DNA of 64,000 bases from an uncultured Corynebacterium sp. (GTDB taxonomy: Bacteria > Actinomycetota > Actinomycetes > Mycobacteriales > Mycobacteriaceae), in NCBI GenBank assembly GCA_946220775.1, contig CAMIFC010000003.1, positions 137,905 to 201,904 of the forward strand, written 5' to 3'. Both the position numbers and the translations under genes were made by a program. Under the pieces are notes generated by a model. That model ran no database searches. It saw only the letters and a program-made list of their open reading frames with translations, and had not been told where the DNA came from. Shown here in pieces: positions 19,930-28,517 of the stretch (its first letter is position 1; each line of letters begins with the position of its first letter).

Positions 19930-20493
19930 CTAGTGCGTCACGCGGGACAAGTACTCACCCGTGCGGGTATCGACCTTGACCACGTTGCCAGTCTCCAGGA
20001 ACAGTGGCACCTGGATTTCTGCGCCGGTCTCCAGAGTTGCTGGCTTGGAGCCACCAGTGGAGCGGTCCCCCTGCAGACCTGGGTCGGTGTGCTCAATCTT
20101 CAGGTCAACGGACACTGGCAGCTCTGCGAACAGTGGCTGGCCCTCGTGGAAGGACACCTGAACCTGGGAGTTCTCCAGCAAGAACTTAGCGCCATCGCCC
20201 ATCAGCTCCGGGGCGAGTTCGATCTGGTCGAACGTCTTATCGTCCATGAGGACGAACGCAGAACCATCGTTGTACAGGTAAGTCATGTCACGACGATCCA
20301 CCGTCGCGGTATCGACCTTCACACCCGCGTTGAAAGTCTTGTCGATGGTCTTGCCAACGACGACATCCTTCAGCTTCGTGCGGACGAAAGCTGGTCCCTT
20401 ACCTGGCTTAACGTGCTGGAACTCAACGATCTGCATGAGCTTGCCATCGATCTGGAGGACCATACCGTTCTTGAAATCTGCGGTGGTTGCCAC
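19930..20493 (-). CDS. efp: Elongation factor P
   Basis: Relieves ribosome stalling at proline stretches. The 187-residue protein has KOW-like domain I and two OB domains. The tip of domain I is PGKGPAFVR with K32, the position modified in some bacteria. No epmA or epmB gene is in the window, and the PGKGPA loop is of the actinobacterial type. The start is GTG with GGGGAG upstream. The leader contains an 8-bp inverted repeat that encloses a TAGAAT -10 element. Confidence 0.97.
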   Translation of the reverse strand: MATTADFKNGMVLQIDGKLMQIVEFQHVKPGKGPAFVRTKLKDVVVGKTIDKTFNAGVKVDTATVDRRDMTYLYNDGSAFVLMDDKTFDQIELAPELMGDGAKFLLENSQVQVSFHEGQPLFAELPVSVDLKIEHTDPGLQGDRSTGGSKPATLETGAEIQVPLFLETGNVVKVDTRTGEYLSRVTH

Positions 20494-20543
20494 TGCGTTC
20501 GACTCCCCTTATCAAAATCTACGAATAATATCTTCAGTTCTAG

Positions 20544-20568
20544 CCGACCTATTCTAACACTAGGTCGG
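20544..20568 (-). promoter_or_regulatory. Inverted repeat enclosing the probable efp promoter -10
   Basis: Perfect arms CCGACCTA/TAGGTCGG with a 9-nt spacer, starting 6 bp after the pepQ stop. The spacer and left arm contain TAGAAT on the minus strand (20556-20551), a good -10 hexamer about 50 bp from the efp GTG. There is no U-tract, so an operator is as likely as a terminator. Confidence 0.45.
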
Positions 20569-20573
20569 TTGAA

Positions 20574-21671
20574 CTAGACGATCAGCAGGTCAGTGCTGGA
20601 CGCATTGCAGGATTCCGCGCCATCGGCTGTCACGATGTAAGTGTTTTCAATCCGCAGCCCCGTCTTACCCGGAATATAGATTCCCGGCTCCACCGTGAGC
20701 GTCATTCCTTCCGCCAGGACTTCGCTGCGATCGACCCGGGCATTGGCCGAAGGAGCTTCGTGAACGTCCAGCCCAACGCCGTGGCCAGTGGAATGAATGA
20801 AGAAGTCCCCGAATCCTGCTTCGGTGATGATGTCCCGACAGGTCTTGTCAATATCAAACAGGGCCGCGCCAGGTTTCACTGCTGCAGCCCCGGCTCGTTG
20901 TGCATGCAAGGTGACGTCATACAGCTTCTGGGACAGCTCATCGGGTTCACCGACGCATACCGTACGAGTCTGATCAGAAGCATAACCATCGAGATAGATA
21001 CCGAAGTCGACGGTCACCAATCCCGGAACGATTCGGTCTCGGGACACACCGGCGTGGGGTTTCGTAGCATTGACGCCACTAGCCAAGATCGTGTCGAAGC
21101 TCAACGCTTCTGCCCCGGCCACACGCAGACGATGCTCTAAGTCTGCGGCCGCCTCCATTTCCGTGCGACCCTCGCGGATTCCGCCTTCTGCGATGAACTC
21201 CTGCCACACGGTATCAGCCAATTCACCGGCCGCCCGCAACGCTGCAAGCTCCGATTCGTCCTTGACTAGGCGGAGTTTTTCAACTGCACCGGCGTGAACA
21301 GGTGGTAGGTTGCCGTCCACCCGCAGCTTGTCCGCGGCACCCAGCGTCAGACTTGGCTCAACGGCAAAGCCCTTGTCCCCGGCCTTGGCCGGGATGGTGG
21401 CCAGCAGATTCCAGTCAACGATGATCTCCAGGTCCGATGGTTCCCCGGTTTGCAGGCGAATCTGGGTGTCGTACCGACCGTCGGTCCCCACGACTGCGGT
21501 TCCGTCCGCACGCTGGAGCAGCACCGCGTTCGAACCGGTGAAGCCCGTCAAGTACTGAATGTTCTTCAGATCGGTGACCAACAGAGCCGACTGGTCGGCG
21601 GCTTTCAGGGACTCTGCCAATGCCGCGCGGCGGGCGCCGAAGTCATGTGTCGAAGCGTGTTGTGTGCTCAC
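20574..21671 (-). CDS. pepQ: Xaa-Pro aminopeptidase/dipeptidase (M24 family)
   Basis: Cytosolic metallopeptidase cleaving next to proline. The creatinase-like N-terminal domain is followed by the pita-bread M24 domain with metal ligands in TVDFGIYLDGYASDQTRT, in HSTGHGVGLDVHE and in VEPGIYIPG. It has 365 residues. GTG start at 21671 with AAAGG somewhat far upstream. It lies between aroQ and efp; a Pro-peptidase/efp pairing is conserved in actinobacteria and Bacillus. Whether it is an aminopeptidase or a dipeptidase cannot be told from sequence. Confidence 0.9.
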   Translation of the reverse strand: MSTQHASTHDFGARRAALAESLKAADQSALLVTDLKNIQYLTGFTGSNAVLLQRADGTAVVGTDGRYDTQIRLQTGEPSDLEIIVDWNLLATIPAKAGDKGFAVEPSLTLGAADKLRVDGNLPPVHAGAVEKLRLVKDESELAALRAAGELADTVWQEFIAEGGIREGRTEMEAAADLEHRLRVAGAEALSFDTILASGVNATKPHAGVSRDRIVPGLVTVDFGIYLDGYASDQTRTVCVGEPDELSQKLYDVTLHAQRAGAAAVKPGAALFDIDKTCRDIITEAGFGDFFIHSTGHGVGLDVHEAPSANARVDRSEVLAEGMTLTVEPGIYIPGKTGLRIENTYIVTADGAESCNASSTDLLIV

Positions 21672-21717
21672 TGAGGTTGAACCTTTCTGTTGATGGGGTA
21701 ATTAGGTTGAGGGGTAA

Positions 21718-22206
21718 TTAGTTGCTGTTGAGCGGATTTGGCTCGTACAAAAACCGAAGCGCGGCGAGGTAACCCTGCAGACCTAGACCAGCGATAACCC
21801 CTTTCGCCAATGGGCTCAGGAAGCTATGGTGCCGGAATTCCTCGCGGGCGTGCACATTGGAAATGTGCACCTCCACGAAACCAGGACCGTCGGCGACTTC
21901 TGCCAACGCATCGCGCAGCGCCACGCTGGTATGCGTGAAACCACCGGGATTGATGATGATCGCGCGCCCCTCATCAGCACAAGAATGCACGTAATCGATC
22001 AGAGTGCCTTCTGAATTCGACTGGGAGAAGGTGATGTCGATGCCCAGTGACGCTGCCTCTTGTTCGATCCGTGACTCATAATCAGCCAGGGTGTCCGCAC
22101 CGTAGATCTCTGGCTGTCGCTTGCCCAACCTGTTCAAATTCGGGCCATTAATCACCATCACCTTCAGTGGCTCAGAGGACGATTGTGTTGAGTGTGCCTG
22201 TGCCAT
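21718..22206 (-). CDS. aroQ: 3-Dehydroquinate dehydratase, type II
   Basis: Third step of the shikimate pathway. The 162-residue product has the type II dodecameric-enzyme motifs [18 protein letters not shown] (catalytic Tyr), [17 protein letters not shown] and [16 protein letters not shown]. The ATG has TAGGAGG well placed. It follows aroB by 64 bp. Confidence 0.96.
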   Translation of the reverse strand: MAQAHSTQSSSEPLKVMVINGPNLNRLGKRQPEIYGADTLADYESRIEQEAASLGIDITFSQSNSEGTLIDYVHSCADEGRAIIINPGGFTHTSVALRDALAEVADGPGFVEVHISNVHAREEFRHHSFLSPLAKGVIAGLGLQGYLAALRFLYEPNPLNSN

Positions 22207-22270
22207 CGTGGCAGCCTCCTAGATCAGAAAATTGGGCGTGGGTGCTTGGGCTTCAGCGCGTACCCGGGTG

Positions 22271-23377
22271 TTAGTGCGCGGCAATCTTGCTCCAGGCGGC
22301 GGCGAGCAGTTCGTCTGATGGACCTTCAAGCCTGGTCGGTTGACCTGCGCCCTCGAGCACAACGAACCGGATGGTTCCCTTGCGGTTCTTCTTATCCCGC
22401 CCCATCACGGAGATGAGGGTATCCAGGCTGTCGTGCGCGTAGGACGTCGCCAACCCAATTGATTCCAGAATCTGTCGATGTTGATCCACCAAGTTCTGGT
22501 CGATTATCCCCGCGGCCTTAGCCAGCTCGGCTTCGAACATCATGCCTACTGCTACCGCTTGACCATGGCGCCACCGGTAGTGTTCCTGCTGTTCAACCGC
22601 ATGTCCGAATGTGTGCCCATAGTTGAGGATTTCGCGGATGTAGGACTCCTTCAAGTCCTGGGCAACGACCTCAGCCTTGACTCGGATTGCTCGCTCAATC
22701 AGCTCCGGCAGGACATCGGATTTCGGGTCGATCGCCGCTGCCGCATCAGCTTCGTAGAGCGCCAAGATTTCGGTATCCCGAATAAAGCCAGCTTTGATGA
22801 TCTCCGCGGATCCTGCGACGATTTCTTCGGTAGGCAAGGTGACCAACGTGTCTAGGTCGATCAGCACAGCGGCCGGCTCATGGAATGCGCCGACCAGGTT
22901 CTTCCCCGCAGCAGTGTTGATTCCAGTCTTGCCACCCACGGCCGCATCGACCATGCCCAGCAACGTCGTAGGAATGTGCACCACGTCGATTCCGCGCATC
23001 CACGTCGCTGCAACAAAGCCGGAAAGATCGGTGGCTGCTCCCCCGCCCACGGAAATGATGCAGTCCTGACGAGTCAACCCCACTTCCGCACACCGATCCC
23101 AGCACGCTTCAGCGGATGCGACGGTCTTTCCCGATTCCGCGTCCGGCAGCTCGTGGGAAAACACCTCCACGCCGGTTGTGCCTAGGGTCTCGACCAGTCG
23201 CGCAACCGTCGCCGCCAATGCTGGCTGATGGAAAATGAGGTAGCGAGAGGCGTTCGGAGTGGCGTCCTGCAAAGAAGGTACTAAGGACGACAGCCCACGC
23301 GACATCACGACGTCATACGGCGACGCAGATTCAACGCGAATCGTGCGGATATCGGCGGCGGGGGAAGAATCGGTCAC
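22271..23377 (-). CDS. aroB: 3-Dehydroquinate synthase
   Basis: NAD- and zinc-dependent cyclisation of DAHP, second shikimate step. Motifs include SVGGGAATDLSGFVAATWMRGI, PTTLLGMVDAAVGGKTGIN (nucleotide and substrate loop) and the metal-binding GHTFGHAVEQ. I place the start at a GTG at 23377, two bases after the aroK stop, because AGGAG lies 8 bp upstream inside aroK. The open frame upstream does not look like the family. Length 368 residues. Confidence 0.95.
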   Translation of the reverse strand: MTDSSPAADIRTIRVESASPYDVVMSRGLSSLVPSLQDATPNASRYLIFHQPALAATVARLVETLGTTGVEVFSHELPDAESGKTVASAEACWDRCAEVGLTRQDCIISVGGGAATDLSGFVAATWMRGIDVVHIPTTLLGMVDAAVGGKTGINTAAGKNLVGAFHEPAAVLIDLDTLVTLPTEEIVAGSAEIIKAGFIRDTEILALYEADAAAAIDPKSDVLPELIERAIRVKAEVVAQDLKESYIREILNYGHTFGHAVEQQEHYRWRHGQAVAVGMMFEAELAKAAGIIDQNLVDQHRQILESIGLATSYAHDSLDTLISVMGRDKKNRKGTIRFVVLEGAGQPTRLEGPSDELLAAAWSKIAAH

Positions 23378-23379
23378 GA

Positions 23380-23988
23380 TTATGGCTCCTGAATGGGCTC
23401 TGGGCGGGGCGCACGAACAAACGGATTCGGCGCAATAGATTTGCACTCGGTACTGGGAGTATTAGGTGCAGAGTCCTCGAGATACTGCAGGATGGACGTC
23501 GTTACGCGCTGTGGATCAGACGAGCCCGAACGCACGCGGAAGCTAGCGACTTCCTCGTAAAGCTCCTGCCGTTCCTCAAGCAGTTTCCGATAGGCTTCGG
23601 CAGGATCATCGACGTTAAGCAACGGGCGACTCTGGTTACCGCTGGCCCGCTGGAAGCCCTCTTCCGCTGTCACATGCAAATAAACCACCATGTGATCCAT
23701 CAAGGCAGCGCGTGTGCGCTCACTGATCACGGCGCCACCGCCCAGGGCAACAATTCCCCTGATGTGGAGTGCATCGGCAATGGCCTGCTCCTCGATCCGC
23801 CGGAACTCCGGCTCCCCAAGGGTAGATAACACCTCACCGCAGGGCTTACCTTCGCGCTCTGCAATCAAGTCATCGGTATCGATCACCGGCAAGTGCAAGG
23901 CGTGGCCAAGACGGCGAGCGATAGTGGACTTCCCACTGGCAGGAGGTCCGACCAACACGACCACTGGCTGTGCTTCTTGTCCGCTCAT
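23380..23988 (-). CDS. aroK: Shikimate kinase
   Basis: Phosphorylates shikimate with ATP. The P-loop is GPPASGKST (14-22), the substrate-binding DTDD follows, then the GGGAV motif and an SRPLL lid segment. The core ends near residue 170; about 30 Pro/Ser/Glu-rich residues follow and are unusual for the family. The stop is immediately upstream of the aroB start. It lies 6 bp after aroC. Confidence 0.95.
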   Translation of the reverse strand: MSGQEAQPVVVLVGPPASGKSTIARRLGHALHLPVIDTDDLIAEREGKPCGEVLSTLGEPEFRRIEEQAIADALHIRGIVALGGGAVISERTRAALMDHMVVYLHVTAEEGFQRASGNQSRPLLNVDDPAEAYRKLLEERQELYEEVASFRVRSGSSDPQRVTTSILQYLEDSAPNTPSTECKSIAPNPFVRAPRPEPIQEP

Positions 23989-23994
23989 GCGTAC

Positions 23995-25209
23995 CTACTC
24001 CCCTTCTGAGAACCGCAACCGCTCAGCGATGCGAGCACGGTAGGCGTCTGCATTTCGCTTCGTCTCCTCAATAGAATCACCGCCGAACTTATCCAAGACG
24101 GCGCGCGCCAACACCAGCGCGACCATAGCCTCGGCGACCACACCGGCGGCAGGCACGGCCACCACGTCGGAGCGCTGGTGAATGCCCGTCGCCGCTTCGC
24201 CCGTCGCCATATCGACGGTTTTCAACGCCCGTGGCACCGTGCTGATCGGCTTCATCGCTGCGCGGACGATCAGGTCCTCACCGTTGGTCATACCACCTTC
24301 AACACCACCAGCACGGTTGGTCAAGCGGTGGACGCCAGTATCCGTACGCTCCATCTCATCGTGTGCCTCGGAACCGCGGCGACGCGCTTCCTCGAAGCCA
24401 TCACCGATCTCCACACCCTTGATTGCCTGAATCCCCATCACGGCACTAGCCAATTGGGCGTCCAAGCGAGTATCGCCAGAAACGTGGGAGCCAAGGCCGA
24501 TCGGCAGCCCCTTAACTACCACCTCAACGATGCCGCCAAGGGTATCGCCGGACTTCTTGGCCGCCTTAATCTCGTCGATCATCGATTCTTCTGCGGCCTT
24601 ATCGAATGCACGAACCGGGGATTCATCGATCGCAGGCAGATCAGCGAAAGATGGCGTTGGCCCCTCGTAGGGTTCCGAACGACCGATGGACACAACGTGG
24701 CTGAGTACCTCGACGCCCAACACCTCGCGCAGCAAGGCGCGAGCAAACGTGGCGGCAGTGACTCGTGCAGCGGTTTCCCGGGCGGACGCGCGTTCCAGAA
24801 TCGGGCGAGCTTCCTCGTGCTCATACTTGAGCATTCCGGAGAAATCCGCATGACCTGGGCGCGGGCGGGTCAACTTAGCACCGCGACCGGACGCCATTTC
24901 CTTGGCCACGTCCTCGTCGGTCAGATCAACCGGGTCTGCAGACATGATGGTGGTCCACTTGGGCCACTCGGTATTTCCAATCATGACTGCAACCGGACTG
25001 CCCAGAGTCTTGCCATGGCGTACACCCGCGAGGAACGTCAGCTCATCGGCCTCAAACTTCATTCGAGCCCCGCGACCATACCCCAGGCGACGACGAGCAA
25101 GCTGCTCGGCGACATCCTCTCGGGTCACAGAAAGTCCAGCGGGAAGGTTTTCCACCATAGCGATCAGTGCCTGGCCATGGGATTCACCAGCAGTAGTCCA
25201 TCGAAGCAT
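23995..25209 (-). CDS. aroC: Chorismate synthase
   Basis: FMN-dependent last step to chorismate. The classical motifs are GESHGQAL at the N terminus, [13 protein letters not shown], the RPGHADFSG block and [23 protein letters not shown] at the C terminus. About 404 residues. The frame opens with ATG TTC ATG; the second ATG (25209) gives the family start [12 protein letters not shown]. It lies 13 bp after the prepilin peptidase gene. Confidence 0.97.
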   Translation of the reverse strand: MLRWTTAGESHGQALIAMVENLPAGLSVTREDVAEQLARRRLGYGRGARMKFEADELTFLAGVRHGKTLGSPVAVMIGNTEWPKWTTIMSADPVDLTDEDVAKEMASGRGAKLTRPRPGHADFSGMLKYEHEEARPILERASARETAARVTAATFARALLREVLGVEVLSHVVSIGRSEPYEGPTPSFADLPAIDESPVRAFDKAAEESMIDEIKAAKKSGDTLGGIVEVVVKGLPIGLGSHVSGDTRLDAQLASAVMGIQAIKGVEIGDGFEEARRRGSEAHDEMERTDTGVHRLTNRAGGVEGGMTNGEDLIVRAAMKPISTVPRALKTVDMATGEAATGIHQRSDVVAVPAAGVVAEAMVALVLARAVLDKFGGDSIEETKRNADAYRARIAERLRFSEGE

Positions 25210-25222
25210 GAACAACAGTCTA

Positions 25223-25720
25223 CTAGGTCAGCCATGTGCATTGAGCCACAAGGCAGCCCACCCCAGCGGCGATCCACGCACCCGCTATCATTGCTGGCCC
25301 GAAAGCAGCCGTGCGTCCCAAGTCCCTACCGGCCTGTGCCACGGATAATCTCACACTGAACAGCACCCCTGCTATCCCTAATCCCACCAACCACCAGATA
25401 TAGCCCGGCCATGCGGCGATGGTACCGACCACTAGAGCCAATTTGCCGTCCCCACCCCCGAAAACCGAGCTACCGCCGACCGCACCACGAACGGTGCCGC
25501 GTCGAAGTGCGAGCAGATGGAATCCGCTGAACAGCAGCCACCAACTCAGCGCACCGGCCAGTGGACTTCCGCGCCCTGTGGCGGCTGCGGTAATCGTCAT
25601 CAGCATGGCGACCACGATGGCCGGGACCACTAGAGCATTAGGAATGCGCTGCGTCCGTGCGTCATGCACGGCGATGATGATCGTCAGTACGCAAAGCGCC
25701 CCACTCCCGACAAAGAACAT
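25223..25720 (-). CDS. Prepilin peptidase (A24 family), short form
   Basis: Integral membrane aspartic peptidase of the type IV prepilin/TadV group. The catalytic motifs are DARTQRIPN near the N terminus and GGGDGKLAL. Several hydrophobic segments span nearly the whole 165-residue protein, and the Cys-rich methylase domain of PilD is absent. I start it at the ATG at 25720, which has GGGGGAG upstream, not at the longer frame that runs into aroE. No pilin or pilus assembly gene is in the window. It sits between aroE and aroC, so it probably is co-transcribed with the aro genes. Confidence 0.85.
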   Translation of the reverse strand: MFFVGSGALCVLTIIIAVHDARTQRIPNALVVPAIVVAMLMTITAAATGRGSPLAGALSWWLLFSGFHLLALRRGTVRGAVGGSSVFGGGDGKLALVVGTIAAWPGYIWWLVGLGIAGVLFSVRLSVAQAGRDLGRTAAFGPAMIAGAWIAAGVGCLVAQCTWLT

Positions 25721-25754
25721 TGCCACTCCCCCGATTGGCGATAGTTCGAAAGGC

Positions 25755-26630
25755 TCAAGAAAGATGAGCCAACAACGTCTCCAAGAATAACCCCTCAGGT
25801 GCGGGATGACCGGTGAACAAGCGGAACTGCTCCTCTGCCTGCCCAGCAAGCATCCGAAGCCCGTCGGCGTGAGGCACCCCCTTGGCCTGCGCTGCTTCCA
25901 GCAAACCGGTTGGGTACGGGTCATAAATGACATCTACGATCGATTCTGCACGCACAAACGCCTTTGAGTGTTCGGCAGCGACGTCCTCGGGAACAGTGGA
26001 AACCAGCACACTGGCTTGACCACATTCGTGTCCGAGCTCGGGGGCGTCCATCCGGGTCCATGTGAATTCCATGCCCAATGTTTTGACGAGACTTTGCAGG
26101 TTCAATGCGCGCTCCGAGCGGGCGACCACGTTGATCTTCGCCACGCCAGCGGCGGCCAGGGCTGCAACCGCGGGCCTAGCCGTACCACCATTGCCAACAA
26201 TGATGGCGGTCGAACCAGACAGTTCGATGTCTTCGCCAGTCACGTGGTTAATGCAGGCAGTGAGTCCATCCACATCCGTATTGTCCGCCAGCCACTTGCC
26301 ACCTTCTTGTGGCACCAATGTATTCGCGGAACCAATATCTTCCGCACGCTTAGTTGCCAGCCCGGCCAATTCCAGCGCAGCGCCCTTACCTGGCATGGTG
26401 ATGGATAGCCCGCGAATATCTGGGTTATTTGCCCGAACAACCTCACGGATATCGCGCGCTTCGGGCGCCTCGACACGGTAATAAGCCATATCAAGGCCAA
26501 GGGCTTTATACCCTGACTCGTGGATCACCGGCGACAATGAATGATTGATCGGGCTGCCCAAGACTGCACAGCGTGGGCCGCTGAGCTCGACAAATTCTTT
26601 CGCGCTCAGCGCAGTTCCAAAATCAGACAC
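25755..26630 (-). CDS. aroE: Shikimate dehydrogenase
   Basis: NADPH-dependent reduction of 3-dehydroshikimate. The substrate-binding SPINHSLSPVIHESGY is at the N terminus, the catalytic Lys lies in SITMPGKGAAL, the DNTDVDGL motif follows, and the dinucleotide fold starts at AIIVGNGGTARPA. It has 291 residues. GTG start at 26630. It follows mltG by 124 bp; in actinobacteria ruvX-mltG-aroE is a typical order. Confidence 0.95.
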   Translation of the reverse strand: MSDFGTALSAKEFVELSGPRCAVLGSPINHSLSPVIHESGYKALGLDMAYYRVEAPEARDIREVVRANNPDIRGLSITMPGKGAALELAGLATKRAEDIGSANTLVPQEGGKWLADNTDVDGLTACINHVTGEDIELSGSTAIIVGNGGTARPAVAALAAAGVAKINVVARSERALNLQSLVKTLGMEFTWTRMDAPELGHECGQASVLVSTVPEDVAAEHSKAFVRAESIVDVIYDPYPTGLLEAAQAKGVPHADGLRMLAGQAEEQFRLFTGHPAPEGLFLETLLAHLS

Positions 26631-26743
26631 GTGCTCAAACTCTCCCTCGACACCCCATCCCCCGTTTTCTGAGGATGGTGGTTCAAACGACTGCTACTAC
26701 CGTAGTCCGATTTCGCGGTGTCAGGGAAATTATTGGGTGAAGG

Positions 26744-27898
26744 TTACCGAGCCGAGTCCAGCACGCCTGCCTCGCGAGACTTCTCGATTGCAGCTTCATG
26801 CTGGTCAAAGTCCCGGTTGAAGACCGTGGTGCCATCTTGGTCAATCGTGACGAAGTACAGCCAGTCGCCTTCCGCCGGATGTTCCATTGCTTGCAAAGCC
26901 TGGAGGCCTGGAGAGGAAATCGGAGTTTCTGGCAGTCCTTTCTTCGCGTAGGTATTCCACGGAGTGAGGCGATGACGGTCCTCGTCAGTCGTCGCGACCT
27001 CTACTTCTTGCAGGTCGTAGTTCACTGTGGAATCGAATTCCAGCTTCTGTTCGATATGCAAACGGTTGAGGATCACTCGTGCCACCTTGTCGAAGTCACC
27101 CTCTGGCGCCTCGCGCTCTACCAGGGAGGCCGCGGTGATCATCTCGTAAGGCGTTAATCCGACTGTTTGTGCAGCCTGAGTCAGCCCTGTGTCCTCATAT
27201 TGCGCGGCCGACTTTTCGATCAATGCTTTGACGATCTCGAGCGCGTCAGCTGCCGGGTCAAAGAGGTGAACGCCTGGGGAAATCAGCCCTTCGATGCGGC
27301 GTGGGTCGTCCATGCGTGCGTCCACTGCTCCCGTCGCCCATTGTGGGACGCCAAGCTTCTTGGCTGGGGTGTTGATCACCGCATCTTTAAGCTCTTCCGG
27401 GCTGATGCAGTGGTTTTCATCAGTACAAGTCTGTTTGGAAATAAGGCTATAGATACCGTCGCGGGCCTCTCCACCCACCACGGTCACGTCCTGCAGTGTC
27501 ATGCCATTGGGGATGTCCACCAGGCCACGACGGTTATTCTCATCCGTCAGCGCCAGTAGCGCAGATCCGGCAGACATTTCCTCCTGCAACGGGTAATACC
27601 CCGCCTGCAGGGCCGGCTCCGTCTTCTCCGCTTCCTGCATAAACGCCTTGCGGGAGCCCACAATGTTTTGGGAAACCAAGTCGGGTGCAATAGATGCCAA
27701 AGAATCGCCTTCAGAAACCTTAAACATCACGATATTGCCGTTGCCGTCGCCGGAATAGTCACGCTGCCCCACGACTGTCCGCTGGTAATACACGTAACCG
27801 GAAATGCCCACGAGCAGAACCACCAATGCGATCGCGAGGGCGAGCGCCATTTGGCGGCGCCGGCGATACTTCGGTTGCATACTCCGTCTGAGGGTCAT
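26744..27898 (-). CDS. mltG: Endolytic murein transglycosylase MltG
   Basis: Cleaves nascent peptidoglycan strands and is anchored in the cell membrane. A basic N terminus is followed by one membrane segment (about 17-37), a LysM-like region (about 50-110) and the YceG catalytic domain. The catalytic Glu is E261 in AASLVEREAPEGDF, followed by VILNRL and LEFDSTVNYDL. It has 384 residues. Its leader holds two perfect dyads. It lies downstream of ruvX and upstream of aroE. Confidence 0.94.
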   Translation of the reverse strand: MTLRRSMQPKYRRRRQMALALAIALVVLLVGISGYVYYQRTVVGQRDYSGDGNGNIVMFKVSEGDSLASIAPDLVSQNIVGSRKAFMQEAEKTEPALQAGYYPLQEEMSAGSALLALTDENNRRGLVDIPNGMTLQDVTVVGGEARDGIYSLISKQTCTDENHCISPEELKDAVINTPAKKLGVPQWATGAVDARMDDPRRIEGLISPGVHLFDPAADALEIVKALIEKSAAQYEDTGLTQAAQTVGLTPYEMITAASLVEREAPEGDFDKVARVILNRLHIEQKLEFDSTVNYDLQEVEVATTDEDRHRLTPWNTYAKKGLPETPISSPGLQALQAMEHPAEGDWLYFVTIDQDGTTVFNRDFDQHEAAIEKSREAGVLDSAR

Positions 27899-27931
27899 GC
27901 AGCGTTGCCTTTCAGATTCTCTTGGTGGTCC

Positions 27932-27947
27932 TCACATCATGATGTGA
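27932..27947. promoter_or_regulatory. 16-bp perfect palindrome in the mltG leader
   Basis: TCACATCATGATGTGA is fully self-complementary. It lies 34 bp before the mltG ATG. It does not match the GlxR/CRP consensus, whose half-sites point the other way (TGTGA-N6-TCACA). An operator for an unidentified dimeric regulator is possible. Confidence 0.45.
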
Positions 27948-27969
27948 CGTGTGGATGCATGGCTCAATC

Positions 27970-27997
27970 GTCGCGATCATCTACAGAAGATCGCGAC
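27970..27997. repeat. 9-bp inverted repeat after ruvX
   Basis: Perfect arms GTCGCGATC/GATCGCGAC with a 10-nt loop, 16 bp beyond the ruvX stop. On the minus strand no U-tract follows. It may be a weak terminator or a processing signal between ruvX and mltG. Confidence 0.4.
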
Positions 27998-28012
27998 ACG
28001 GTAACGATTTAA

Positions 28013-28495
28013 TCACGAAATGACTCTCCGGCGGGAATCTAACCACCCTTGGAGAATGTGAACTGCAGCCGCCTGGTCAATTCCCTTGCGCCCTTTCTTA
28101 GCGCTGACACCCGAGGCTTGGAACGCCTGAGTCGCGGCCATCGTGGACATTCTTTCGTCCACCAATCGCAATGGAAGATCTGGGAGATCTTCGCTTAAAT
28201 CTTCGTAAAAGTCCAGCGCTGCAGCGGTGCTAGCGGTGTGATTGCCACGCAGAGCCACGGGAAGGCCAACGACAACCTCGACCACAAAGTTCTCCCGAAC
28301 GAGCTCCACCACGCGGGCCACATCGCTGCCGTCAACAGCCGCTTGAACTGTCTCAAGTGGAGACGCCAAAATTCCATCAGGATCACTCAGTGCGACCCCA
28401 ATTCGCACCGATCCTACGTCGAGAGCGAGCCGCCGACCACGCCCCGGATCTGTGTCCGGATCCGGCCGATCGGGGCTAATAGATTCATCCATCAT
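28013..28495 (-). CDS. ruvX: Putative pre-16S rRNA nuclease RuvX/YqgF
   Basis: RNase H-like resolvase/nuclease family involved in 16S rRNA 5' maturation. The fold signature is RRLALDVGSVRIGVALSDPDG, then VVGLPVALRG, and RLVDERMST. It has 160 residues with a short Asp/Pro-rich N terminus. AGGAGG precedes the ATG. It lies 22 bp after alaS; the alaS-ruvX-mltG order is conserved in actinobacteria. Confidence 0.93.
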   Translation of the reverse strand: MMDESISPDRPDPDTDPGRGRRLALDVGSVRIGVALSDPDGILASPLETVQAAVDGSDVARVVELVRENFVVEVVVGLPVALRGNHTASTAAALDFYEDLSEDLPDLPLRLVDERMSTMAATQAFQASGVSAKKGRKGIDQAAAVHILQGWLDSRRRVIS

Positions 28496-28517
28496 CGACT
28501 GCTCGCCTCCTGTGGGG

